Below, in pieces: positions 26,754 to 34,913 of a DNA stretch of 39,762 nucleotides. The stretch spans positions 1 through 39,762 of the forward strand of contig CAIOLF010000051.1 in assembly GCA_903859075.1 (NCBI GenBank), given 5' to 3'. The translations under genes and the position numbers were made by a program. How positions within the stretch are numbered: the first letter of the stretch is position 1; every line of letters begins with the position of its first letter. The notes beneath the pieces are model-generated. The model did no database searches, was not told the DNA's origin, and saw only the letters and a list, made by a program, of their open reading frames with translations. This DNA comes from Candidatus Buchananbacteria bacterium (GTDB lineage: Bacteria; Patescibacteriota; Patescibacteriia; 2-01-FULL-39-33).

Positions 26754-26969
26754 TTAGGTGTTGTACAGATCCTGCAATAATTCCCTGACTTGCTGCCGAT
26801 CTTTGGGATCGTAGTCACTAGGATCAACCAATTGCAGAAACTTCCTTTTGAGAAGTGACCTGCTCTTGAGCTTGTGCTTCATCAAGGTTGTTTTGAAGCA
26901 AACTAGACTTGACCAGTCTGGATGCTTCTCCAGGATATTCCGGAACTTTTCTTCAAAGCCCATATGCAT
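26754..26969 (-). CDS. Small hypothetical protein
   Basis: MHMGFEEKFRNILEKHPDWSSLVCFKTTLMKHKLKSRSLLKRKFLQLVDPSDYDPKDRQQVRELLQDLYNT; overlaps upstream ORF end. Confidence 0.5.
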   Translation of the reverse strand: MHMGFEEKFRNILEKHPDWSSLVCFKTTLMKHKLKSRSLLKRKFLQLVDPSDYDPKDRQQVRELLQDLYNT

Positions 26970-27171
26970 CCTCCTTGGTTACTTTCTGTTTATTCTTTTT
27001 CATCTTGGACTTGTGAACATTAATCAGCTTGTCCAAGAATCCGGCCATGGTTCGAGTGTCCATGTTTCGTTTGATCCACTCCAATTGCTTACGATTGGCT
27101 CGTACCATCGTATTGAAGTAGGATTTTTGATTCCTGCGCATAATTAGGAAGTTATGAGTAAAATTAGCCAT
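26953..27171 (-). CDS. Small hypothetical protein
   Basis: 72 aa, overlaps the following ORF by 17 nt, typical of an operon. Confidence 0.45.
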   Translation of the reverse strand: MANFTHNFLIMRRNQKSYFNTMVRANRKQLEWIKRNMDTRTMAGFLDKLINVHKSKMKKNKQKVTKEDAYGL

Positions 27172-27206
27172 TCATACAATCTCTTGTAAGATAACTATAC
27201 TCCTAA

Positions 27207-27485
27207 CCCCCCTTCGGGTCTCTGGCAGGCACAACTTTCTTATTTTCTTATTATCTTATCGTTTAATTCTTGTTTTTCACTTCTAAGACTCTTATATCCG
27301 GTGTCCTATAATACTAGTTAATAAGCATTATGTAGCACGGTGTCCAATAGTAAATACAGTTATTAAGGATAGGTACAAGAAAAAAGTGGCGATTTGCATT
27401 AAAAATCATCTCTTCTTCTTGCTTTCAATTGTCAAAGTACAGTTTTAATTTAAAAAATTGTGCCTGCCGTCAACCGTCAGGGGGG
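27207..27485. repeat. Spaced inverted repeat CCCCCC-N11-GGCAGGCACAA / TTGTGCCTGCC-N11-GGGGGG
   Basis: Arms 27207-27234 and 27458-27485 with identical 11-nt internal spacing. Confidence 0.75.
27299..27345. repeat. Two CGGTGTCC direct repeats with partly similar AT-rich tails
   Basis: CGGTGTCC at 27299-27306 and 27338-27345; following sequences share GTTA(a/t)TAAg. Confidence 0.5.
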
Positions 27486-27845
27486 ATCCTTTCCACCGGT
27501 TATTTTATTCTCGCCCGGTTACCTAGGATAAGGTTGAGTAACGAGAGAAGTTTTGATCCGAAGATCTTTTTTTGGATGATTCCCTTGTTCTCAGTTGCCT
27601 CATTGAAGGGCAGACTTGAGAGGGGAAATGATCCGAGTGTGGATTAGTGGCCACTTACTATTTTCATATATGAGATCATTATATCATAAGTACAAATCCG
27701 TGTCAGCCAACGCAATGAACTTCTGGTGCCATTTTCTATTATTAGCTATAGCCCCGATATTCATTGGTCTTTTTTCAAGGAATTAGGGAGATATTTTATC
27801 GATTAATATTTTCAGAAAAATTTGCAATTATAATTTTTTTCTGAC

Positions 27846-28343
27846 TTAGACACCCCATTTCTCTCTCAACTTAATGAATGATTCTACCCGCTTGGTCGGC
27901 CTGCCATCATAAAGCGCCCGTCTAATTTTCTCACGCTTTTCCATTAGACAAGCCAAGCGATTCATCTTGTAAAGCACGCCCCCCATCAAGCTCTTGCTGA
28001 CCCCCTTCACTTGATACACCAGCTTATGGCAATTCCTGCACGCAAACCTATCTCCGCCAGGAATCAAATACAATACCGAACATCTCCTCCCACACTGACA
28101 TTTGAAGTATTCCTTATCTCCCAGCGGTAACTCCACGCTTTCTATTTCAATTATCTGACTTTTAACCTCGTCATAAGATTGGAAGGTGATATTGGCCAGC
28201 TTCAAATCATTGGTGTAACTCAAAGAATAAGCCACCGACATTTCTTGGCCATCACATTCAGCTTTGGCTAGGTGTGATAATCCGTCATTGGCGCTAAATT
28301 CTCTGATATTTAATTTCCAGCACTGTTCTACCTTAGTAAGCAT
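27846..28343 (-). CDS. Zinc-binding hypothetical protein
   Basis: CQCGRRCSVLYLIPGGDRFACRNCHKLVYQ, paired Cys motifs. Confidence 0.65.
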   Translation of the reverse strand: MLTKVEQCWKLNIREFSANDGLSHLAKAECDGQEMSVAYSLSYTNDLKLANITFQSYDEVKSQIIEIESVELPLGDKEYFKCQCGRRCSVLYLIPGGDRFACRNCHKLVYQVKGVSKSLMGGVLYKMNRLACLMEKREKIRRALYDGRPTKRVESFIKLREKWGV

Positions 28344-28387
28344 TGTTTTCTATTTAAATTACTATCTTAATCTAATCGTATCATAAG

Positions 28388-28570
28388 TCATAAATTTTTT
28401 ACTAACCCTTCCTTAATCCCTTGTAGCTTTCTCTTCTCCGCCCACTCCTCAATTTCTTTCCGCCGGCCAGCTAATACTGTTACCCTAACATCCTTAGCCA
28501 TTGGGTCCCATATCGATTCAACAACTCCCCCATGCCCTCCAACCAAGCTAAAGATTATCCAGCCTACCAC
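28388..28570 (-). CDS. Small hypothetical protein
   Basis: 60 aa; AGRRKEIEEWAEKRKLQGIKEGLVKNL; no homology recognised. Confidence 0.35.
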   Translation of the reverse strand: MVGWIIFSLVGGHGGVVESIWDPMAKDVRVTVLAGRRKEIEEWAEKRKLQGIKEGLVKNL

Positions 28571-28671
28571 TAAATATTTGATTCCAGTTATCCTGGGATC
28601 TTTTATTAATAATTATCCTCAATCTTCGCCAGTAACTCTTGGCGTTCTTTTTGGATAAGAAAGGAAATTAT

Positions 28672-28971
28672 ATGGAGTCAATCGGTGAAGTCCTGGCTAC
28701 TAACTGGTCAGGAAGTCAAAAGACAGCGCAACTGGTGAGGCAGCAAATCCTCGAGAGATTTGGCCCAGAAGCCGCAGAGCAGTACAAGCCCGAAAGTAAC
28801 ACAATGACTTATCGGGAGGCTCTCAAAAGGGGCTACAAAGTAATCAAAGGTCAGAGAAGTCTAAAATCAATCACCTTCGTGGAAAAGGAAGAGTCCAATG
28901 GAGCGACAATACGCATCCCTCGGACAGTCCATTTGTTCTTTGTTCCACTTCAATGTGAGAAAGTAAATTGA
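28672..28971 (+). CDS. ArdC-N-terminal-like protein (tentative)
   Basis: Start at MESIGEVLATNWSG after an SD-like aaagga; NTMTYREALKRGYKVIKGQRSLKSITFVEK...VHLFFVPLQ resembles the W..GY.VKKGEK...VF.V core of ArdC N-terminal domains. Confidence 0.4.
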   Translation: MESIGEVLATNWSGSQKTAQLVRQQILERFGPEAAEQYKPESNTMTYREALKRGYKVIKGQRSLKSITFVEKEESNGATIRIPRTVHLFFVPLQCEKVN

Positions 28972-28978
28972 TAAATCT

Positions 28979-29209
28979 ATGACTAAGGATTATCTCGTCT
29001 CCTACAAGCCCGGCAATAATCAATTAAAAACTCCCATGATCCGCCTATCTAATAAGCGTTTCTTGGAGAGTATTTCCGGCTTAAATATCGGAGACACCAT
29101 CTGCGTTGAGTATTTGCCCAACGCAATAATTATAAAGAAAATTAATCCACAAAATTATGTCCAAATTCAACTTCAAGATCAAGGGCAGGCTGAACCGATA
29201 TCAGCGTAA
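28979..29209 (+). CDS. SymE/AbrB-fold-like small protein (tentative)
   Basis: PMIRLSNKRFLESISGLNIGDTICVEYLPNAIIIKKI resembles the GD.V.V....G.I.I core of SymE-like proteins. Confidence 0.4.
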   Translation: MTKDYLVSYKPGNNQLKTPMIRLSNKRFLESISGLNIGDTICVEYLPNAIIIKKINPQNYVQIQLQDQGQAEPISA

Positions 29210-29432
29210 TAACCTTGAAATCCTGACCGACGAGACAGTAAGAAGATTAAGATCGGGAGACTGGTCAGCTACTCCTGCCCCGATTCTTAAATGTATAAAT
29301 TGCGGGGGCCGGATTTCCACCTATAATCTTCGCTACTTTGACTACAGAGGAGAGGAAGTTCTCTGCTACCATTGCCAAACAGGAGAAGAAATTCATGCAG
29401 TTCCAGCTAGAGAGGGGGCAAGAATCATATGA
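29157..29432 (+). CDS. Zinc-ribbon-like hypothetical protein
   Basis: CINCGGRISTYNLRYFDYRGEEVLCYHC; overlaps upstream and downstream ORFs (ATGA junction downstream). Confidence 0.55.
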   Translation: MSKFNFKIKGRLNRYQRNNLEILTDETVRRLRSGDWSATPAPILKCINCGGRISTYNLRYFDYRGEEVLCYHCQTGEEIHAVPAREGARII

Positions 29433-29896
29433 CTAGAGGAATTGGCGTCCTTCTCACGGACAATTGGCTAGTCAGGACTCAAGAATATAATGGCGATATG
29501 TACCTTGATAATTCTAGTAATGGCTATTATTTCGCTGAAGCCCTAAGAAATGTTAATGATTTTAATTCCTTCCATTATGCCGTCAATGGCTTTAATCAGG
29601 ATTTTTTCGGTTACTCTGACTTTTCTTTGTTCCGCTCAGCCCTTCCTTCCCAACTCGCCTTCACTCAGTACAGCTATATCTCTAGGTGGTTCTCAGACTT
29701 CCTGTTCATCCGAAACGCCACTGACAAGCCATACACTATAGTTGATATCAATAATGAAGCTCTGTTTTTGGAGAAGGGTATTACCGCCATTTATTACTTC
29801 GGTTCTTTCTATGGCACGGTCAATGACTCCGAGCCTCCTTTTTGCCTCAATCGAAAGCAAAAAGAAAATTATATTAATAATCTTCAAAAAATATGA
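29429..29896 (+). CDS. Hypothetical protein
   Basis: 155 aa aromatic-rich; ATGA overlaps at both ends. Confidence 0.55.
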   Translation: MTRGIGVLLTDNWLVRTQEYNGDMYLDNSSNGYYFAEALRNVNDFNSFHYAVNGFNQDFFGYSDFSLFRSALPSQLAFTQYSYISRWFSDFLFIRNATDKPYTIVDINNEALFLEKGITAIYYFGSFYGTVNDSEPPFCLNRKQKENYINNLQKI

Positions 29897-30237
29897 CGAT
29901 CAATGAAAACACCTATAATCCGATCCAGATTAATTACACCATTCGAAGAAATGCCAATGGAGAAGTAACTGAAAGAAGCACCATGGTTAATGTGAGGACA
30001 GAGAGTTCCGATGAGGCCATCAAACTCTACAATGAACTCAAAGCGCAACTCAACGGTGAATTGTCTGGCACCCCTCATACTACTGAGGACAACTCCGGTA
30101 GCTCCGTCCAATTATTTAATGACAAATCAGATACCTGTCCAAAGTGCGGTAGTGATTTAAAACTCAGGAAAGGTCGAAGCGGAGAGTTCTGGGGTTGCAG
30201 CAATTATCCGAGTTGCCGGTACACCCAACAAGCGTAG
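29893..30237 (+). CDS. Protein with topoisomerase-type C4 zinc finger
   Basis: [35 protein letters not shown]. Confidence 0.8.
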   Translation: MTINENTYNPIQINYTIRRNANGEVTERSTMVNVRTESSDEAIKLYNELKAQLNGELSGTPHTTEDNSGSSVQLFNDKSDTCPKCGSDLKLRKGRSGEFWGCSNYPSCRYTQQA

Positions 30238-30256
30238 AGAATAATCAAAGCCCTGG

Positions 30257-30286
30257 TTCAATAGCACGGATCAGGGCTTTTTAATT
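30257..30286 (+). terminator. Rho-independent terminator
   Basis: AAAGCCCTG...CAGGGCTTTTTAA. Confidence 0.8.
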
Positions 30287-30310
30287 TCTTTTATAATTAA
30301 TTTCTAATCT

Positions 30311-30517
30311 ATGTCCAATAATAATCGCCTTATCTATCACTTGAAGAATTATCAAGTCAAAGAAAATGCCAATGTCTGGAGATGTTCAAGTTGCCACCAG
30401 TTATTTCTAAAACACCGTCTATATCTCCAATATCCTCATTTACCCAAACCGCCAAGAGTATTTTGCTCTCATTGCCTGGATTTAGTAAGGGTTAGGAGGA
30501 ATTACGCACCAGCTTAG
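30311..30517 (+). CDS. Zinc-ribbon-like small protein
   Basis: WRCSSCHQLFLKHRLYLQYPHLPKPPRVFCSHCLDL. Confidence 0.5.
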   Translation: MSNNNRLIYHLKNYQVKENANVWRCSSCHQLFLKHRLYLQYPHLPKPPRVFCSHCLDLVRVRRNYAPA

Positions 30518-30636
30518 GATTTTAACCATATTTCCGAGCCACAGAGACCTTCAGGAGCGATTTTTATTTCCAAATTAAGTATTTATCCATTCCAAGCAAT
30601 TCCAGAGCTAAAAGAGCTTAATTTGGCACCTGCTTG

Positions 30637-30665
30637 TTGCAAAATCTCTGTTATTTTGGTATAGT
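30637..30665 (+). promoter_or_regulatory. Sigma70-type promoter TTGCAA-N17-TATAGT
   Basis: TTGCAA at 30637-30642, TATAGT at 30660-30665, 17-nt spacer. Confidence 0.65.
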
Positions 30666-30671
30666 AAAAAG

Positions 30672-30820
30672 TACAATCTATACACAATCTAAACCATCGG
30701 ATTTATCTGGTGGCATGATTGAAAGACTCATGACAATACTAACCCCCACGGTTAGCAACTTGTCATGAGCCATGTTTGGAAACGGACATGGGCCGAAAGG
30801 CTAGCTGGCGTGGGGTTTTG
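30672..30820 (+). ncRNA. Candidate structured RNA / leader with pseudoknot (class not recognised)
   Basis: Stems: 30694-30713; 30727-30735/30761-30769 (9 bp); 30739-30743/30751-30755; loop CCCCACG 30744-30750 pairs CGTGGGG 30809-30815; GAAA-capped hairpins 30770-30791 and 30792-30801. Confidence 0.65.
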
Positions 30821-30854
30821 TGTTTGTATAAAAAATTAATTATTTATTAAAAAT

Positions 30855-31295
30855 ATGTCAGAAACAAACAGTAATCATAACACCAAGCGGTTATTAATAA
30901 TCGTCTTGGCAATCATCTGTGTTATCATTGTTTTTTTTGTTGCCCTTGGAATATTAATTAGTAGTGTAGAAAAACAAAAAGCGGAAGCCGAATCAGTTAA
31001 ACAGCAAAGTCAGTTAATTATCAACGAACAGAAAGAGGATACAAGGCAAAGAAATCTTGATCGGTGCTATCAGGATGCTGACAGTCAATATAATTCTGTT
31101 TGGAGATCTAATTGCGATACCGTCTATCAAAATTGTCTGAGCAATAAAGCGACAAATTATCTTTACGCTAAAGTAAATTGCCAAATCTACAATCCCGAAA
31201 ATCCCAATTGTAATCTTCCTTCTGAAACAGCTAAAACTCTTGAATCGAGCAAGCAAAATGCTAGAAAAGAGTGTTTACAAAGGTATTCCAACTAA
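30855..31295 (+). CDS. Small single-pass membrane protein
   Basis: N-terminal TM (LLIIVLAIICVIIVFFVALGILI) and a Cys-containing extracytoplasmic part. Confidence 0.55.
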   Translation: MSETNSNHNTKRLLIIVLAIICVIIVFFVALGILISSVEKQKAEAESVKQQSQLIINEQKEDTRQRNLDRCYQDADSQYNSVWRSNCDTVYQNCLSNKATNYLYAKVNCQIYNPENPNCNLPSETAKTLESSKQNARKECLQRYSN

Positions 31296-31319
31296 TTAAT
31301 CTAAATAATATATAATTCT

Positions 31320-33410
31320 ATGAAAAAATTAACATCCTGCATATTGTTCTCTCTGCTTATCTTCGTGGCTTTGCCTGTTGTGGTTGCTAGTGCCCAGACT
31401 GTTGGAGGAGGCGGTGGCGGTGGGGTTTCATATACTGCTCCAATCCCTCAAGTCATCACTCTTAACCCCGGCTGGAATGTCATCTCCGTTCCTAACCTCG
31501 TTAACTCTCACAGTTTTTCTTCTCTAGACAAGAACTTTGATATTAAATTGCTCGAGTCCGGCAAGTGGAAGAGCATGAGCCAGCTTAATCAAAGTGAGTT
31601 CCAACCACTCTTTGGCTACTTCGTTAAGAACAAAACTAAGACCAGTCAGACTTTAACCTTGAATTACAAAGGCAATGTCTCAGCAGATGAAGTCAAGTTC
31701 TCCAGGCAGATGAAAGATGGCATTAATGTTATCGGTATTGCCAATCCTCAATACGCCTTAAAGCAATCAGATCCTAACTCTGGTAAAGATAACGCCAGCA
31801 GTATCCTAGGAGACACCAATAAATGCGTCATAGCTCTCTTTGACTTCACCTATACCAACCCCGATGACTCTTCAGTTAAGATTTCCCAAGGGTGGCTACT
31901 CAAGAATATTTTTAGTTTCAAGAAGATTAAGGATCTCAAAGAAACCAAGGCTTATGGCGTCTGGCTCAAGAAAGATTGCCAGTATAAGGGATATCAAGAA
32001 CCTACTGCTCCGGTTATTCAAATAGGCCAATTGACTGTAAGCAAGAATTCAGGATATTCAGACATTAATGCTGTCGCCAATATGACTAATGTTAGAATTG
32101 GTGAATATGTCTTTAGTGCTGCCAATGAAGACCTGATCCTTCGTTCTTTAAATCTTAACTTCCTCTTTGGTTATGACAAAGTAAGAAATGTCCGTTTAGT
32201 TATCGATGGCACTACTCTTGATACTGTTTCCCAATTATCTTCCAGCTCAACCATTTACTCTCTCAATCTTTTTAAATTATCTCAAGGTCAAAGCAAAGCC
32301 ATTTCAATTTATGCCGATATTAATACTGACGCCACCGGAACGATTCAAACTCAAATCGCTAACCAGTCTGATGTCATGGCTATGGGAACGAGTTATGGCG
32401 TAATGGCTAATGTCTCAGGCACTCCGGCAATAGGTCAGACAGTCTCAATCATTAATTCTAAGATAATCGCTTTTCAAAATTCTGTTAATTATAGTTTGAT
32501 TCCTGCAGGCGTAAGCGGTGTTAACTTGGCCACTGTCTTTTTTCAGGCAAGGGACGGGAGTTTTAAAATAGACAACCTGGCTTTTAAATCGGCTACCCAG
32601 GCAACCAGTATAGAAAACATCCGCCTAGTTTCGAATAATACCGTTATTGCCTCCGGCAGGACGAATCAAGATAATCAGATTAAATTCAGTGACATTAATT
32701 TTGTCATCCCCAATGGAACCGTTGCCAACTTGAGATTAGTTGCTGACATCTCCCCAGTCAATTTCATCTCCGGAGAAATATTCCGCTTTGATTTAGATCC
32801 TACGGGTTTTGCAGCTCAAGAAGTGGCAACCGGTAATGCAGTGCCTAGTTATGAATCATCAAATCCTATCATTGGCAATCAGATAGTAGTCAGAAAGAGC
32901 GTACTCCATATCACCACTCTTCAGTCATCAGGGATTTTAGTTAATGGCGACAATAATTTAATTAGATTTAGTGTTGCCTCCGATGTTGTAGGCCCTATCA
33001 GTTGGAAGAAGATCACTCTTAATTCTCAGGTTTCGGATGGTATTAATCTTTCCAACCTTCGTCTGTATGATGGCGCCAACAATTTAATCAACACTGACAT
33101 TACTCTTCAAGCCAATGGCGATATTATCATAGAGTTACCACAAGAGGAGTATGTACCAGCGGGAGTCTCTAATAGCTACATTTTAAAAGCAACGGTGGAT
33201 GGTACAGAAGTTCCTAATGCCTTCATCTCTACACGGATTAAGGGATCTATCGGCACTTTAGGCACAACTTCAGCCTATAACCCCAACATTGATAATTTCA
33301 TCTGGTCCGATCTCTCTTCTGGTGACAGTCACTCTTTGACTTCTTCTGATTGGTGCGATGCCAATTATGTGATGACCTTGCCTTCCAATTCCTATATCCT
33401 AACCAAATAA
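31320..33410 (+). CDS. Large secreted/surface protein
   Basis: Signal peptide; VITLNPGWNVISVPN segment; beta-rich repeats; HSLTSSDWCDANYVMTLPSNSYIL terminus. Confidence 0.65.
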   Translation: MKKLTSCILFSLLIFVALPVVVASAQTVGGGGGGGVSYTAPIPQVITLNPGWNVISVPNLVNSHSFSSLDKNFDIKLLESGKWKSMSQLNQSEFQPLFGYFVKNKTKTSQTLTLNYKGNVSADEVKFSRQMKDGINVIGIANPQYALKQSDPNSGKDNASSILGDTNKCVIALFDFTYTNPDDSSVKISQGWLLKNIFSFKKIKDLKETKAYGVWLKKDCQYKGYQEPTAPVIQIGQLTVSKNSGYSDINAVANMTNVRIGEYVFSAANEDLILRSLNLNFLFGYDKVRNVRLVIDGTTLDTVSQLSSSSTIYSLNLFKLSQGQSKAISIYADINTDATGTIQTQIANQSDVMAMGTSYGVMANVSGTPAIGQTVSIINSKIIAFQNSVNYSLIPAGVSGVNLATVFFQARDGSFKIDNLAFKSATQATSIENIRLVSNNTVIASGRTNQDNQIKFSDINFVIPNGTVANLRLVADISPVNFISGEIFRFDLDPTGFAAQEVATGNAVPSYESSNPIIGNQIVVRKSVLHITTLQSSGILVNGDNNLIRFSVASDVVGPISWKKITLNSQVSDGINLSNLRLYDGANNLINTDITLQANGDIIIELPQEEYVPAGVSNSYILKATVDGTEVPNAFISTRIKGSIGTLGTTSAYNPNIDNFIWSDLSSGDSHSLTSSDWCDANYVMTLPSNSYILTK

Positions 33411-33426
33411 GCGTTTTAAGATATGC

Positions 33427-33463
33427 CAAAAGCCCCTGGAATCTTGTCTTTCTGGGGCTTTTA
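33427..33463 (+). terminator. Rho-independent terminator
   Basis: AAAAGCCCC...GGGGCTTTT. Confidence 0.7.
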
Positions 33464-33520
33464 GGTGTTTGCCATTTTCAATAATTAATGGCAGAATTAT
33501 AACAAATTACCAATAATATT

Positions 33521-34567
33521 ATGGCTACATTATTTGTCTTCCTATTCCTGGCTTCCCTGGTAGTTTTAGTCGTGGGTCTCATCAAGCCGTCTTGGGTCAT
33601 CAAGTGGGGCCAAAAGAGAGGTCGCAAGCAAGTTGGCCTGTACTATAGCATTTCTACAATAGTATTCTTCTTCCTCATAGCCGCCTTTGCCCCTCCAGTA
33701 GAGAAAACAAACATTAAAGCAGATAAGTCAGTGGAGAATGCTTCAATTACCACTTCAACCTCTACCACTACTCCTAATACCTCTACTTCTACCATTGACT
33801 CTGTTGTTTCTTCTTCTGATCCGAATCTAAGCAGTCCCTTGAATGAGGTTACTAATTCTAATCAGACAGCCGCTCAGGCAAGTGTGGTTAGTCCGACAGT
33901 TTCCCCAGCAGCCAATCAGCCTGTCAAAACTTCAGATACTCCTCAGCTTTTCAAAGTCACTAAAGTTGTTGATGGCGATACGATAGAAATTAGTACTGGT
34001 GAAAGAGTCAGGTATATCGGCATGGACACTCCGGAGACAGTTGATCCCAGGAAGTCGGTGCAGTGTTTTGGCAAAGAAGCTAGCAACAAGAATAAGGAAC
34101 TAGTCGAAGGCAAGGAAGTCAGATTGGTTAAAGATATTTCCGACAAAGACAAGTATGGAAGACTGCTAAGATATGTTTATGTCGGGGATACTTTTATAAA
34201 TTTGGAATTAGTTAAACAAGGATATGCTAGCTCATACAGCTATCCGCCGGACATCAAATACCAATCCCAGATACTTCAAGCTCAGAAAGATGCACAAGTC
34301 GCTAAGCTAGGTCTTTGGTCTGCTTGCGATGGCACTCAAGCGGTTGCTACCACTACTGTCGTTGTTCCTCAGGCTACCACTCAAACTCAAGGAAGTAATG
34401 GTTGCGATATTAAAGGTAATATAAGTTCAGGAGGAAAAATTTACCATCTGCCTGGCTGTGGCAGTTATGATAAGACAGTAATTGATGAAAGTGCTGGTGA
34501 AAAATGGTTTTGCACTGAGGCCGAGGCAGTGGCCGCAGGATGGAGGAAAGCATTAAATTGTCCGTAG
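33521..34567 (+). CDS. Membrane-anchored thermonuclease (SNase) with C-terminal sunset-like motif
   Basis: KVVDGDTIEISTGERVRYIGMDTPETV...DKYGRLLRYVYVG...NLELVKQGYA; C-term CDIKGNISSGGKIYHLPGCGSYDKTVIDESAGEKWFCTEAEAVAAGWRKALNCP. Confidence 0.88.
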   Translation: MATLFVFLFLASLVVLVVGLIKPSWVIKWGQKRGRKQVGLYYSISTIVFFFLIAAFAPPVEKTNIKADKSVENASITTSTSTTTPNTSTSTIDSVVSSSDPNLSSPLNEVTNSNQTAAQASVVSPTVSPAANQPVKTSDTPQLFKVTKVVDGDTIEISTGERVRYIGMDTPETVDPRKSVQCFGKEASNKNKELVEGKEVRLVKDISDKDKYGRLLRYVYVGDTFINLELVKQGYASSYSYPPDIKYQSQILQAQKDAQVAKLGLWSACDGTQAVATTTVVVPQATTQTQGSNGCDIKGNISSGGKIYHLPGCGSYDKTVIDESAGEKWFCTEAEAVAAGWRKALNCP

Positions 34568-34644
34568 AAAAGTTATATATTTTTTGCTAGCGTAATTTTA
34601 AAATGGTAAAATTAAAATAATAATTAACTTAACAACTCAACAAT

Positions 34645-34854
34645 ATGGCAGCCGACCCACAAGTAATCGCAGCCACTCATGCAGTTGCCAAGACGATAGC
34701 AGTCTATGGAAGCATTGCTGTTTTGCTAGCCGCTATTATTGGCATACCACTAGGATTGCTTGTCAGATCACTTGAGAATAAAGCAGCGAAACTCGGCAGG
34801 GATTTCAGAGGCAGAAAAAACAAACGCAAGAATATAGTTAAAGATAATTTCTAA
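34645..34854 (+). CDS. Small membrane protein
   Basis: 69 aa with one TM and a basic C-terminus. Confidence 0.45.
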   Translation: MAADPQVIAATHAVAKTIAVYGSIAVLLAAIIGIPLGLLVRSLENKAAKLGRDFRGRKNKRKNIVKDNF

Positions 34855-34861
34855 AAATAAA

Positions 34862-34896
34862 GGAGGGCAGAGATATGGTGGTCTCTGCCCTCGGGT
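34862..34896. terminator. Hairpin terminator
   Basis: GAGGGCAGAGA...TCTCTGCCCTC. Confidence 0.65.
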
Positions 34897-34913
34897 TGGT
34901 GTGCCTTTACGTT

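Larger units (their letters stand above)
24294..34860. mobile_element. Putative integrated element / accessory island adjacent to tRNA-Asn (right boundary unknown)
   Basis: Serine recombinase abutting a tRNA, small cargo ORFs, ArdC-like fragment and repeats; right att site not found, so extent is inferred. Confidence 0.45.

Noticed and set aside
30672-30820. Assignment of the structured RNA to a named riboswitch or ribozyme (HDV-like, hammerhead, c-di-GMP, ZTP, fluoride)
   Set aside because: Conserved cores of those classes were not found; topology is a single hairpin-loop pseudoknot with two extra hairpins
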